Assembly: GCF_030388665.1 (NCBI RefSeq)
Contig: NZ_CP128846.1
Location: forward strand, 6,522,501 to 6,586,500
Direction of reading: 5' to 3'
DNA from: Streptomyces flavofungini
Lineage (GTDB): Bacteria; Actinomycetota; Actinomycetes; Streptomycetales; Streptomycetaceae
Length of the DNA stretch: 64,000 nucleotides
The position numbers were made by a program, and so were the translations under genes. Below the pieces are notes generated by a model. That model had not been told where the DNA came from, did no database searches, and saw nothing but the letters and a program-made list of their open reading frames with translations. Below, piece after piece: positions 42,974-51,967 of the stretch (position 1 is its first letter; every line of letters begins with the position of its first letter).

Positions 42974-43945
42974 ATGGAACGGAACAGGGAACGGAACAGA
43001 GAACAGAGCACGGAACAGAGCACGGAACAGAGCACGGAAGAGGGCACGGAAGAGGGCACGGGGCTGCCCTCGGCGTCCGGCGCCGATCGGAAGGACGAGG
43101 CCGCCCCCGCCCCGCGGCAGCGCGTCGCCTTCCTCGGACTCGGCCACATGGGCGCCCCCATGGCCCGCCGCATCCTGGCCGCCGGGCACCCGCTGACCGT
43201 GTGGAACCGCACCGCCGCGAAGGCGGAACCGCTCGTCGCCGAGGGCGCGCGCCCCGCCTCCTCGCCCGCGCAGGCCGTGCGGGACGCCGACGTCGTCATC
43301 ACGATGCTCGCGGGGCCGGACGCGCTGCGGCACGTCGCCGACGAGATCCTGCCGGTGCTGCGGGAGCGCGCCGGCGTCCACTGGGTGGAGATGTCGACGG
43401 TCGGGCCCGACGCCGTACGGACGCTGGGGGAGCGGGTGCCGGACGGCGTCACGCTGGTCGACGCGCCCGTGGCGGGCAGCACGGACAAGGCGGCGGCGGG
43501 GCGGCTCGGCATCCTCGCGGGCGGCGACGCCACCGCCGTCGAGTCGCTGCTCGGCCACCTCGGCACGGTCACCCGCACCGGACCGCTCGGCTCGGGTGCC
43601 GCGCTCAAGGTCGTCGTGAACACCGCCGTGCTCGGCGGCGTCGCCCTGGTCGCGGAGTCGATGGCGCTCGCCGACGCGCTCGGCCTCGACCCGGAGGTGG
43701 CGCGGGGCGTCCTGGCCCAGGGGCCGCTCGGGGGCGCCGTCGCCCGCGCCTTCGCCACCGACGTGCACTTCGGCAACGGCCTCGCCGCGAAGGACGTGGC
43801 CCTCGCCACGAGCACGACGTGGCTGCCCGCGATGGAGGCGGTCCTCGGCCACTACGAGGCCGCGGCGGCGGACCCGGCCGTGGCCGACGAGGACATCGCC
43901 GCGGCCGTCACCCGCGTCCGCCGCACCCGCGAGCCCCGCACCTGA
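42974..43945 (+). CDS. NAD(P)-dependent beta-hydroxyacid dehydrogenase (3-hydroxyisobutyrate type)
   Basis: A 323-aa protein. After a 50-residue charged N-terminal extension the Rossmann fold starts RVAFLGLGHMGAPMARRILAAGHPLTVWNRT. VDAPVAGSTDKAAAGRLGILAGG is the substrate loop, and LKVVVNTAVLGGVALVAESMALADALGLD contains the catalytic Lys; AAKDVALA follows near the end. It oxidises a 3-hydroxyacid or reduces a semialdehyde in the cytosol. The extension is built from seven 12-bp tandem units. Probably controlled by the divergent LysR and co-transcribed with the RidA gene 55 bp downstream. Confidence 0.87.
   Translation: MERNRERNREQSTEQSTEQSTEEGTEEGTGLPSASGADRKDEAAPAPRQRVAFLGLGHMGAPMARRILAAGHPLTVWNRTAAKAEPLVAEGARPASSPAQAVRDADVVITMLAGPDALRHVADEILPVLRERAGVHWVEMSTVGPDAVRTLGERVPDGVTLVDAPVAGSTDKAAAGRLGILAGGDATAVESLLGHLGTVTRTGPLGSGAALKVVVNTAVLGGVALVAESMALADALGLDPEVARGVLAQGPLGGAVARAFATDVHFGNGLAAKDVALATSTTWLPAMEAVLGHYEAAAADPAVADEDIAAAVTRVRRTREPRT
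42977..43060 (+). repeat. Seven 12-bp tandem units at the 5' end of the dehydrogenase gene
   Basis: Units GAACGGAACAGG-like (two), GAACAGAGCACG (three, from 43001) and GAAGAGGGCACG (two, to 43060) encode ERNR, ERNR, EQST x3, EEGT x2. The unit length keeps the frame. Confidence 0.85.
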
Positions 43946-44000
43946 GGCGGCATCAGCCGACCCCACCCTCCCCGGAACTCACCTTCAGGAGACCGAGTAC

Positions 44001-44390
44001 ATGCACGTCACCCTCGACGACCCCGCCGCCGCGCCCCCGCCCCTCGGCCCCTACTCCCAGGTCGCCCGCGTCCAACTCGCCGACGGCAGCGCTCTGTTGT
44101 ACCTCTCCGGGCAGATCGCCGAAGGCGCGGACATCGCCGAGCAGAGCCACGGCGTCTTCGCGGCCCTCACCGCCCTCCTCCAGGCGCACGGCGCGACGCT
44201 CGCCGACATCATCAACATCCGTACGTTCCTGACGGACATGGACGACCTGCCCGGCTACGCCGCCGTGCGCCGCGCCTACCTCACCGGGACGCCGCCGACC
44301 AGCACCACGGTGTCGGTCCCGCGGCTGTTCAAGCCGGAGGCGCTCATCGAGGTGGAGGTGGTCGCTACCCGCCCGGCCGGGCGGCCGTGA
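44001..44390 (+). CDS. RidA-family (YjgF/YER057c/UK114) protein
   Basis: A 129-aa protein; ATG 44001 after AGGAGA. PLGPYSQVARV, LLYLSGQIAEG, the catalytic Arg in NIRTFLTDMDD and the C-terminal LIEVEVVATRP fit RidA, which hydrolyses reactive enamine/imine intermediates. Placed behind a dehydrogenase, it may clear imines from the same route. Its last 26 nt overlap the opposite SGNH gene. Confidence 0.87.
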   Translation: MHVTLDDPAAAPPPLGPYSQVARVQLADGSALLYLSGQIAEGADIAEQSHGVFAALTALLQAHGATLADIINIRTFLTDMDDLPGYAAVRRAYLTGTPPTSTTVSVPRLFKPEALIEVEVVATRPAGRP

Positions 44391-45276
44391 CGCCCTTGTG
44401 GGCCATCTCGGCGAGGCGCGCCTGCCCGTCCTTGCTGGGGTGGAACCAGTCCCAGTGGCTCAGCTGGTCCCCGTCGAAGCGGAAGTCGAAGACGGCCCCG
44501 CCGTCGTAACGGCAGCGCTGGTCCTTCGCGCAGACGTCCTTGAGCACGCCGTTGTACGCCACCACGCGGTCCTGCACCGACTGGCGCCGGGCGGTGGCCG
44601 CCCGGTCCATGTTGTCCGCGTCGGCCAGCATCGACTTGCAGATGCCGAGCTTCCACACCTGCTTGCCGAGCTGGTTGGTGCGCCCCGTGGACCACAGCCG
44701 CTTCAGGTCCGGCACGCTCACCACGTACACCTGCGCCTTGGGCTGGGCGCGGCGCAGCGTGCGCAGGGCGTCCTGGAAGTCGGCGCGGAACTCCGCGACG
44801 GAGGTCATCTCGTCGGCCGACGAGCGGCAGGCGTCGTTGGCGCCCGCCATCACCGTCACCAGCTCGGGCTTGCGCGCCGCAGCCCGCGCCATCTGCTCCG
44901 GGACGTCGGCCATCCGCGCGCCGGTCTTGGCGTAGTTCCAACTGTGCGTCGCCGCGCGCTGCTTGCCGAGCAGCCGCCGCGCGAGGCTGCGCACCCCGTC
45001 GTCGCTGCCGGTCGCCCAGGACGCCTCGGGGCAGTCCGAGAGCACCGAGCAGGCGTCGAAGCCGCGCGTGATGGAGTCGCCGACGGCGGCGAGGGAACGA
45101 GGGCTGGTGTCCCAGGCGGGAGGCTGCTGGGGAGCCGCTCTGTCCTGGGCCGACGAACCGCCCGGCGCCGCGGAGTCGCCGCCCGAGGCGTCACACGCGG
45201 TGAGCGTGGCGAAACCGGTGAGAGCCGCCGTCGCGAGGGCGACGGCGGCCCGTGCGCGGTGCCTTGAATTCCGCAT
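44365..45276 (-). CDS. SGNH/GDSL hydrolase lipoprotein
   Basis: A 303-aa protein; ATG 45276. The signal has lipobox LTAC (after ATAALTGFA), so it is likely lipid-anchored outside. Block I is LAAVGDSITRGFDAC, block III VMAGANDAC, and block V HWDWFHPSKDGQ provides the His of the triad. Extra Cys residues are typical of extracellular Streptomyces lipases/esterases. Substrate unknown; acyl esters in the envelope or medium. Confidence 0.87.
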   Translation of the reverse strand: MRNSRHRARAAVALATAALTGFATLTACDASGGDSAAPGGSSAQDRAAPQQPPAWDTSPRSLAAVGDSITRGFDACSVLSDCPEASWATGSDDGVRSLARRLLGKQRAATHSWNYAKTGARMADVPEQMARAAARKPELVTVMAGANDACRSSADEMTSVAEFRADFQDALRTLRRAQPKAQVYVVSVPDLKRLWSTGRTNQLGKQVWKLGICKSMLADADNMDRAATARRQSVQDRVVAYNGVLKDVCAKDQRCRYDGGAVFDFRFDGDQLSHWDWFHPSKDGQARLAEMAHKGVTAARPGG

Positions 45277-45540
45277 CCTCGTCCCCTCTGTCGTCCAACG
45301 TGACGTCGTGCGGGCCGTTCAGGTTGCGTCCCGCCGAGTGCTGATATGTCCAGTCCGCGGCTCCGGGACACCCAACCGGGGGTTTCCGGGCCTCCCAGCG
45401 AGTGAAACCCAGGGGATTCCCGGCATGCGGACCGACGGTACGTCACACTCCTTGCCTCGCCGCACGGTAGCCTCGCCACCCAGTGGCACTCGATTTTCTC
45501 GGTTCCGCTAAATTACATCACGTCACATCTGTCCCCTTTT
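45277..45540. other. Gap between SGNH and DUF3145 genes
   Basis: It carries the SGNH promoter (not located). The last 60 bp before the 45541 promoter are unusually AT-rich with T-runs. No coding signal. Confidence 0.4.
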
Positions 45541-45570
45541 TTGACTTTCCTCGTTTTCGGGGAATATCGC
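45541..45570 (+). promoter_or_regulatory. Consensus-like promoter of the DUF3145 gene
   Basis: TTGACT (45541-45546), 18-nt spacer, TATCGC (45565-45570). The GTG start is at 45629, giving a leader of about 50 nt with GGAGG in front of the start. An AT-rich T-run directly precedes the -35. Confidence 0.6.
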
Positions 45571-45628
45571 TCGGCACGGGCGCGAGGCCGCTGGGGAAGG
45601 CGTACCTCGTCCCACACTGGAGGTCCCG

Positions 45629-46123
45629 GTGACGACACGTGGAGTTCTGTACGTGCACTCCGCACCGCGCGCGCTGTGCCCGCACGTCGAGTGGGCCGTC
45701 GCGGGCGTGCTCGGCGCACGCGTCAGCCTCGACTGGATCCGACAGCCCGCGGCACCCGGGACCTGGAGATCCGAGTTCTCCTGGCAGGGCTCGGCCGGCA
45801 CCGCCTCCAAGCTCGCCTCCGCGCTGCGCGGATGGGACCTGCTGCGCTTCGAGGTCACGGCCGAGCCGTGCGCCTCGGCCGAGGGCGAGCGCTACAGCGC
45901 CACCCCCCGGCTCGGCATCTTCCACGCCGTCACCGGCATCCACGGCGACATCCTGATCCCCGAGGACCGGCTGCGCGCCGCCCTCGCCCGCTCCCAGGGC
46001 GGCGAGAGCGACCTGGCGGCCGAGCTGGCCAAGCTGCTCGGCAAGCCCTGGGACGACGAACTGGAGCCGTTCCGGTACGCGGGCGAGGGCGCGCCGGTGC
46101 GCTGGCTGCACCAGGTCGTCTGA
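45629..46123 (+). CDS. DUF3145 family protein
   Basis: A 164-aa protein; GTG 45629 after GGAGG. TRGVLYVHSAPRALCPHVEW and then GTWRSEFSWQGSAGTASKLA are the family signature; the end is VRWLHQVV. No signal peptide or helix. The family is confined to actinobacteria and stands next to the fab operon in Streptomyces. Its function is unknown. The conserved convergent position suggests some link to lipid metabolism, but only as inference. Confidence 0.85.
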   Translation: MTTRGVLYVHSAPRALCPHVEWAVAGVLGARVSLDWIRQPAAPGTWRSEFSWQGSAGTASKLASALRGWDLLRFEVTAEPCASAEGERYSATPRLGIFHAVTGIHGDILIPEDRLRAALARSQGGESDLAAELAKLLGKPWDDELEPFRYAGEGAPVRWLHQVV

Positions 46124-46213
46124 CTTTGCGCCCAAACCGGCGCCGCTCTCGCGGACCCGGTTGCTCGCCGTCGGGGTTGCTCAATTGATGGTTGCGGTGC
46201 TCTTCGCTCAAAA

Positions 46214-46248
46214 AGATGGCCCGCCCGGAGAGTCCGGGCGGGCCATCT
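46214..46248. terminator. Rho-independent terminator of the fab operon
   Basis: AGATGGCCCGCCCGG (46214-46228), loop AGAGT, CCGGGCGGGCCATCT (46234-46248). On the minus strand the stem is followed by TTTTTGAGC, a real U-tract, rare in this genome. It also faces the DUF3145 transcript. Confidence 0.85.
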
Positions 46249-46267
46249 GCGCGCAGGCAGCGGTGTG

Positions 46268-47530
46268 TCAGACCGTGCGGAAGGCCAGGACCACGTTGTG
46301 GCCGCCGAAGCCGAACGAGTCGTTCAGCGCCGCGATCGTGCCCTCGGGCAGCGGGCGGGGCTCGCCGACGATGATGTCCGCGTCGACCTCGGGGTCGAGG
46401 TTGTCGACGTTGATCGTGGGCGGGGCCACCCGGTGGTGCAGCGCGAGGACCGTCGCGACGGTCTCCACGCCACCGGCGCCGCCCAGGAGGTGACCGGTCA
46501 TCGACTTCGTCGAGGCGATCGCCATGTGGTCGACGTCGTCGCCGAACGCCTGCCGCAGCGCCTTGATCTCACCGACGTCGCCCTGCGGGGTCGAGGTGGC
46601 GTGCGCGTTGATGTGCACGATCTCGGCGGGCTTCAGGCCGGTGTTGTCGACCAGGTTCTGCAGCGCCGCCGCGATGCCGTTGCCGGACGGCTCGGGCTGC
46701 GTGATGTGGTGCGCGTCGGCCGAGATGCCCTGGCCGACGGCCTCCGCGTAGATCCGGGCGCCGCGGGCCTTGGCGTGCTCCTCGGACTCCAGGACGATCA
46801 CGCCCGCGCCCTCGCCGAGCACGAAGCCGTTGCGGTCGCGGTCGTAGGGGCGGGACGCGCCCTGCGGGTCGTCGTTGTTCTTCGACATCGCCATCATGTT
46901 GCCGAACGCGGCGATCGGCAGCGGGTGGATGGCCGCCTCCGTGCCACCGGCGATGACGACGTCGGCACGGCCGGTGCGGATCATCTCGATCGCGTAGCCG
47001 ATGGCCTCCGCGCCGGACGCGCAGGCCGAGACCGGGGTGTGCACCCCGGCGCGGGCGTTCAGGGTGATGCCGACGTTCGCCGCGGGCGAGTTGGGCATCA
47101 GCATGGGGACCGTGTGCGGGGAGACGCGGCGTACGCCCTTCTCCTTCAGCACGTCGTACTGGTCGAGGAGGGTCGTCACGCCGCCGATGCCGGAGGCGAT
47201 GACCGCGCCGAGGCGGTCGGGGTCGACGGCGGTGTCCTCGCCCGCCTTCGCGGTGAAGCCCGCGTCCTTCCAGGCCTCGTCGGCCGCGACGAGCGCGAAC
47301 TGCGCCGAGCGGTCGAGCTTGCGGGCCTGCGGGCGCGGGATGGTCTCCGTCGGCTCGACGGCGATCCGGCCCGCGATGCGGACCGGCAGCTCGGCCGCCC
47401 AGTCCTCCTCGATGAGGCTGATCCCGGAACGGCCTGCGAGCAGACCCTCCCAGGTCGATGCCGCGTCGCCACCCAGCGGTGTGGTTGCGCCGATACCGGT
47501 GACGACCACGGTGCGATTGGTCGAGTTCAC
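46268..47530 (-). CDS. fabF: Beta-ketoacyl-ACP synthase II FabF
   Basis: A 420-aa protein; GTG 47530 (VNSTNRTVVVTG). Catalytic Cys in PVSACASGAEAIGYAI, first His in NAHATSTPQGD, second in MTGHLLGGAGG: the CHH triad of elongating condensing enzymes. It extends acyl-ACP with malonyl-ACP in fatty acid synthesis. Last gene of fabD-fabH-acpP-fabF; a 117-bp gap separates it from acpP and the terminator follows 20 bp after the stop. Confidence 0.95.
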   Translation of the reverse strand: MNSTNRTVVVTGIGATTPLGGDAASTWEGLLAGRSGISLIEEDWAAELPVRIAGRIAVEPTETIPRPQARKLDRSAQFALVAADEAWKDAGFTAKAGEDTAVDPDRLGAVIASGIGGVTTLLDQYDVLKEKGVRRVSPHTVPMLMPNSPAANVGITLNARAGVHTPVSACASGAEAIGYAIEMIRTGRADVVIAGGTEAAIHPLPIAAFGNMMAMSKNNDDPQGASRPYDRDRNGFVLGEGAGVIVLESEEHAKARGARIYAEAVGQGISADAHHITQPEPSGNGIAAALQNLVDNTGLKPAEIVHINAHATSTPQGDVGEIKALRQAFGDDVDHMAIASTKSMTGHLLGGAGGVETVATVLALHHRVAPPTINVDNLDPEVDADIIVGEPRPLPEGTIAALNDSFGFGGHNVVLAFRTV

Positions 47531-47647
47531 TGGATTTCTCTCTCCACGATTTGGTTCAGATGCGGATGCGGCGGCGCCACCGCCGGGTGGCGGCTGGCAA
47601 GAGCCCCGGCCGGTACGAGCCTGCGGTCGTCAGGCTCGGACCTGATG

Positions 47648-47896
47648 TCAGGCCTGGTGCTCGAGGATGTACTTCGTCGCGTCGCCGACGGTCTTCAGGT
47701 TCTTGACGTCGTCGTCCGGGATCTTGACGTCGAAGCGCTCTTCGGCGGCGACGACGACCTCGACCATGGACAGCGAGTCGACGTCCAGGTCGTCGGTGAA
47801 GGACTTGTCCAGCTGGACGTCCTCGACCGGGATGCCGGCGATCTCGTTGACGATCTCCGCGAGACCGTCGACGATCTCCTTCTCAGTGGCGGCCAT
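47648..47896 (-). CDS. acpP: Acyl carrier protein AcpP
   Basis: An 82-aa acidic protein; ATG 47896 after AAGGAG. Phosphopantetheine Ser in DDLDVDSLSMVEVVV. It carries acyl chains for FabH and FabF. The wide gaps on both sides (72 and 117 bp) allow high separate expression of ACP, as in other Streptomyces. Confidence 0.95.
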   Translation of the reverse strand: MAATEKEIVDGLAEIVNEIAGIPVEDVQLDKSFTDDLDVDSLSMVEVVVAAEERFDVKIPDDDVKNLKTVGDATKYILEHQA

Positions 47897-47968
47897 CTTG
47901 GCGCTCCTTCGTATGTATCCAGAGGGTGTGGCGGCAACCGCGTGGATCCGAAGATCCGCAGCAGGTGC

Positions 47969-48970
47969 CTAGGGGAGGGTAACGACCGTGGCGGCGTACA
48001 CGAGACCCGCCCCGAAGCCGATGACGAGCGCGGTGTCGCCGCTCTTCGCCTCACCGGTCGCCAGGAGCCGCTCCATCGCGAGCGGGATCGAGGCGGCCGA
48101 GGTGTTGCCGGTGGTGCGCACGTCACGGGCGACCGTGACGTGCTCCGGCAGTTTCAGAGTCTTCACCATCGAGTCGATGATCCGCTCGTTGGCCTGATGC
48201 GGAATGAAGACGTCCAAGTCGTCCGCGGTGATCCCGGCCGCGTCCAGCGCCTGCTGTGCGACCTTCGCCATCTCGAACACGGCCCAGCGGAACACCGCCT
48301 GGCCCTCCTGCGTGATGGCAGGGAACTTGTCGGGGGCGCCGTCGCGGTACGCCTCCCACGACTCGGTCTGCTTGATCGTGTCGGACTTGTCGCCCTCCGA
48401 GCCCCAGACCGTCGGACCGATCCGCGGCTCCTTGGCGGGGCCCACGATCACCGCGCCGGCACCGTCGCCGAACAGGAACGCCGTCGCCCGGTCGTGCAGG
48501 TCGGTGAGGTCGCTCAGCCGCTCCACGCCGATGACGAGTACGTACTCGGCGGAGCCCTCGACGACCATGCCCTTGGCGAGGGTCAGGCCGTAGCCGAAGC
48601 CGGCGCAGCCCGCGGAGATGTCGAACGCGGCGGGCTTGCCCGTGCCGAGCTTGTCCGCGATCTCGGTGGCGATGGCCGGGGTCTGCTTGAAGTGCGAGAC
48701 GGTGGAGACGATCACGGCGCCGATCTGCTCGGGCGTGATGCCCGCGTCCGCGATGGCCTTGCCGGACGCCTCGACGGACATCGCGGCGACGGTCTCCTCG
48801 TCGGAGGCCCAGTGCCGGGTCTGGATGCCGGAGCGGGAGCGGATCCACTCGTCGGACGAGTCGATCGTCTCGAGGATGACCTCGTTCGGTACGACACGCG
48901 TGGGCCGGTAGCCGCCGACGCCCATGATCCGCGCGTACGGGGCGCCCTGGCTGGGCTTGATCTTCGACAT
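47969..48970 (-). CDS. fabH: Beta-ketoacyl-ACP synthase III FabH
   Basis: A 333-aa protein; ATG 48970 after AAGGAG. Active Cys in FDISAGCAGFGYGL, His in FIPHQANERII, Asn in TTGNTSAASIPLAM. It starts chains by condensing acyl-CoA with malonyl-ACP; Streptomyces FabH accepts branched starters, giving iso/anteiso acids. Confidence 0.95.
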   Translation of the reverse strand: MSKIKPSQGAPYARIMGVGGYRPTRVVPNEVILETIDSSDEWIRSRSGIQTRHWASDEETVAAMSVEASGKAIADAGITPEQIGAVIVSTVSHFKQTPAIATEIADKLGTGKPAAFDISAGCAGFGYGLTLAKGMVVEGSAEYVLVIGVERLSDLTDLHDRATAFLFGDGAGAVIVGPAKEPRIGPTVWGSEGDKSDTIKQTESWEAYRDGAPDKFPAITQEGQAVFRWAVFEMAKVAQQALDAAGITADDLDVFIPHQANERIIDSMVKTLKLPEHVTVARDVRTTGNTSAASIPLAMERLLATGEAKSGDTALVIGFGAGLVYAATVVTLP

Positions 48971-48992
48971 GCGCTACGGCTCCTTGTCTCGC

Positions 48993-49910
48993 TCAGGAAT
49001 GCTCGGCGACGAGCGTGCGGGCCGCGTCGAGGTCGTCGGGGGTCTTCACGGCGAGCGTCTTGACACCCTTGAGCGCGCGCTTGGCGAGACCGGTCAGCGT
49101 GCCGCCGGGGCACACCTCGATCAGCGCCGTCACGCCGAGCTCCTGGAACGTGTCCATGCACAGGTCCCAGCGGACCGGGTTGGCGACCTGGCCGACCAGG
49201 CGGGAGACCACCTCGGCCCCGCTCGCGACGGCCTTGCCGTCCCGGTTCGAGAGGTACGTCAGGCGCGGGTCGGCGGCCTCAAGGCCCTTGGCGGCGTCCT
49301 CGAGCGCGGCGACCGCGGGTGCCATGTGGTGCGTGTGGAACGCGCCCGCGACCTTCAGGGGCACGACCTTGCGGACGCCCTCCGGCTTGTCCTCGGCGAG
49401 CGCGGCGATCTGCTCGGCGGTGCCCGCGGCGACGATCTGGCCCGCGCCGTTCACGTTCGCCGGGGTCAGGCCCAGCTTCTCCAGGTGCGGCAGGGTGACC
49501 TCGGGGTCGCCCCCGAGCAGCGCCGCCATCCCGGTCTCCGTCACGGCGGCCGCGTCGGCCATGGCCAGTCCGCGCTTGCGCACGAAGCGCAGGGCGTCGT
49601 CCTCGGTGAGCACACCGGCGTACGCGGCGGCCGTGATCTCGCCGACGCTGTGCCCGGCGACGGCGCCGGGCGCGATGTCACCCAGTGCCGCGGCGGAGAG
49701 CAATCCGGCGGCCACGAGCAGCGGCTGCGCCACCGCGGTGTCACGGATCGCGTCCTCGTCCGCCTGCGTTCCGTAGTGGGCGAGGTCGAGCCCGATGGCG
49801 TCCGACCAGGCGGCGAGCCGGTCGGCGGCGCCGGGGAGGTCGAGCCAGGGGGTCAGGAAGCCGGGCGTCTGAGCGCCTTGGCCGGGAGCGACGAGTACGA
49901 GCACTCTCAC
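48993..49910 (-). CDS. fabD: Malonyl-CoA:ACP transacylase FabD
   Basis: A 305-aa protein; GTG 49910, with an alternative GTG at 49904. LVAPGQGAQTPGFL, nucleophile Ser in AGHSVGEITAA, Arg in FVRKRGLAM, His in VAGAFHTHHM. It loads malonyl groups on ACP for fatty acid synthesis and, in Streptomyces, for type II polyketide synthases as well. First structural gene after fasR. Confidence 0.95.
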   Translation of the reverse strand: MRVLVLVAPGQGAQTPGFLTPWLDLPGAADRLAAWSDAIGLDLAHYGTQADEDAIRDTAVAQPLLVAAGLLSAAALGDIAPGAVAGHSVGEITAAAYAGVLTEDDALRFVRKRGLAMADAAAVTETGMAALLGGDPEVTLPHLEKLGLTPANVNGAGQIVAAGTAEQIAALAEDKPEGVRKVVPLKVAGAFHTHHMAPAVAALEDAAKGLEAADPRLTYLSNRDGKAVASGAEVVSRLVGQVANPVRWDLCMDTFQELGVTALIEVCPGGTLTGLAKRALKGVKTLAVKTPDDLDAARTLVAEHS

Positions 49911-49971
49911 ACTCTCTCTTGTGGACAGTACGAACCGCCCGTGGGGACAGGGACGAAGAACCGCTGAGGGA

Positions 49972-49977
49972 ATTGTA
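49972..49977 (-). promoter_or_regulatory. -10 box of the fab operon promoter
   Basis: On the minus strand TACAAT stands about 62 nt before the fabD start, inside the 83-bp fasR-fabD gap. No good -35 is found at the right distance, as expected for an activator-dependent promoter; FasR is the natural candidate. Confidence 0.5.
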
Positions 49978-49993
49978 GGGCCCCGACAAATGC

Positions 49994-51220
49994 CTAGGCC
50001 TGGGGATCACCGTCCGCGAGACGTCCCAGGATCAGCGCGATGCGCAGAGTGAACGCCGAGCGCACATCCGAGGGGGACCAGCCGGTGACGTCAGTCACAC
50101 GTCGAAGCCGGTAGCGCACGGTGTTGGGATGCACAAAGAGCATCCGTGCGGCACCCTCCAGGCTGCTCGCCTGTTCCAGGTAGACGCTGAGGGTCTCAAG
50201 GAGCGCCGAACCGGCCTCCTCCAGCGGTCTGTAGATCTCCTCCACCAGCTGTTCGCGGGCCGCCGGATCGCCCGCGATCGCCCGCTCCGGCAGCAGATCG
50301 TCCGCGAGGACGGGGCGCGGCGCGTCCTGCCAGGCACCGCACGCCTTCAGACCCGCGGCGGCCGCCTGCGCGGAGCGGGTGGCGGCGAGCAGGTCGGGCA
50401 CGATGGGCCCGGCCACCACGGGCCCGGCCGCGTACGGTCCGATCAGGGCCTTCGCCACCGCCAGCGGGTTGTCGTTGCCGCCCGCGATGACGACCAGGCG
50501 GGTGCCGAGCACGCCGGTGAGGACCTGGAGCTTGGCGTGCCGGGCGGCCCGCCGGATGGCCTCCACGGTGAGCTCGCTGTCACCGTCAGGGGCCGTGCCG
50601 AGCACCACGCACACGTGGTCCGGCGAGTTCCAGCCAAGGGCGGCGGCCCGGGAGACGGCACCCTCATCGGCCTCCCCGGAGAGCACGGCGTTCACGACGA
50701 GCGACTCCAGGCGCGCGTCCCAGGCACCGCGTGCCTCGGCGGCCTGTGCGTACACCTGCGCGGTGGCGAACGCGATCTCGCGGGCGTAGACGAGCAGCGC
50801 CTCGCGCAGGATCGACTCGTCGCCGGGCGCGGCGACCTCGTCGATCGCCGACTCCATGACCTCGATGGTGGTCCGCACCATCTCCACGGTCTGGCGCAGC
50901 GTGATCGCCCGGGTCAGCTCGCGGGGCGCGGTGCCGAAGACGTCCGTCGAGATCGCCTGGGGGGCGTCGGGGTGCCGGAACCACTCGGTGAACGCGGCGA
51001 TGCCGGCCTGGGCGACGAGGCCGATCCAGGAGCGGTTCTCCGGTGGCATGGCCCGGTACCAGGACAGCGTCTCGTCCATGCGCGCGATCGCCTGCGCCGC
51101 GAGGCTGCCGGACGACTTCTCCAGGCGCTTCAGGGTCGCGGTGTGCGCGTGGGCGCGGCCGCCGCGCCGGGCGTCCGCTCCGGCGTCCTGGTGGGCTGAG
51201 TTCGCTTCAGGTTCGGGCAC
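49994..51220 (-). CDS. fasR: FasR, PucR-type activator of the fab operon
   Basis: A 408-aa protein; GTG 51220. N-terminal helical region RLEKSSGSLAAQAIARMDET, middle GGDEF-like domain, C-terminal HTH_30 SLEGAARMLFVHPNTVRYRLRRVTDVTG. In S. coelicolor FasR binds upstream of fabD and activates fabD-fabH-acpP-fabF (established). Same strand and order here. The homologous architecture at 27995-29311 shows a second regulator of this class in the window. Confidence 0.92.
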   Translation of the reverse strand: MPEPEANSAHQDAGADARRGGRAHAHTATLKRLEKSSGSLAAQAIARMDETLSWYRAMPPENRSWIGLVAQAGIAAFTEWFRHPDAPQAISTDVFGTAPRELTRAITLRQTVEMVRTTIEVMESAIDEVAAPGDESILREALLVYAREIAFATAQVYAQAAEARGAWDARLESLVVNAVLSGEADEGAVSRAAALGWNSPDHVCVVLGTAPDGDSELTVEAIRRAARHAKLQVLTGVLGTRLVVIAGGNDNPLAVAKALIGPYAAGPVVAGPIVPDLLAATRSAQAAAAGLKACGAWQDAPRPVLADDLLPERAIAGDPAAREQLVEEIYRPLEEAGSALLETLSVYLEQASSLEGAARMLFVHPNTVRYRLRRVTDVTGWSPSDVRSAFTLRIALILGRLADGDPQA

Positions 51221-51281
51221 GGGGACAAGACTGCCTTATCGGGACGGCGGTGTGCGGGGCCGGGTCTACGGTGGGGGCGTG

Positions 51282-51935
51282 ATGGAAGTACGACGTGCCG
51301 GTGAGCGGTATCCCGGGGGTGACCCCATGGCGGGGATCGACTCCTTCCACGCCTTCTCCTTCGGGCCCTACTACGAGCCCGACAACCTCCGCTTCGGCGC
51401 GCTCCTCGCCTGCAACGAGGAACACCTCGCGCCCGGCGCCGGGTTCGAGGAGCATCCGCACAGCCACACCGAGATCGTCACCTGGGTCGTCGCGGGCGAG
51501 CTGACCCACCGCGACTCCGCGGGCCACGAGTCCGTCGTCCGTCGCGGCGACGTCCAGCACCTCAGCGCGGGCGCGGGGGTGCGGCACGTCGAGCGCAACG
51601 CGGGCCCCGAGCCGCTGACGTTCCTCCAGATGTGGCTGGCGCCCCGGGACCCCGGCGGCCCCCCGTCCTACGACATCGTCCGCGGCATCGCCGACTCCAC
51701 GCCCTACGCCGTTCCCGCCGCCTCCGCCCTCCTCCACGTCCGCCGCCTCGGCCCCGGCGAACGCACCGCCCTCCCCGACGCTCCCACGGTCTACGTCCAC
51801 GTGGTCGACGGCGAGGTGGCCCTGGCGGACGAGGAGCTGGGCCCGGGCGACTCGGCCAGGCTGACGGGGGAGGCGGGGCTCGACGTGGTGTCGTACGACG
51901 GGCGGGCGGAGCTGCTGGTGTGGGAGATGGGTTAG
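51282..51935 (+). CDS. Pirin-family cupin protein
   Basis: A 217-aa protein; ATG 51282, directly after an in-frame GTG 51279. Residues GIDSFHAFSFGPYYEPDNL and EEHPHSHTEIVTWVVAGELTHRDSAG give the metal-binding His residues of the pirin N-terminal cupin. The C-terminal half is degenerate. Pirins act as quercetinase-like dioxygenases or transcription cofactors. A TCTACG box about 8 nt before the GTG hints at a leaderless mRNA. Confidence 0.87.
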   Translation: MEVRRAGERYPGGDPMAGIDSFHAFSFGPYYEPDNLRFGALLACNEEHLAPGAGFEEHPHSHTEIVTWVVAGELTHRDSAGHESVVRRGDVQHLSAGAGVRHVERNAGPEPLTFLQMWLAPRDPGGPPSYDIVRGIADSTPYAVPAASALLHVRRLGPGERTALPDAPTVYVHVVDGEVALADEELGPGDSARLTGEAGLDVVSYDGRAELLVWEMG

Positions 51936-51967
51936 GCGGTCTGTGGGCGGCCCGGGCGTGCCCGTAC

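Noticed and set aside
46265..49063. A long plus-strand frame opposite the fab operon
   Set aside because: Antisense shadow of fabF, acpP and fabH, with Arg/Gly/Val/Asp-rich low-quality sequence.
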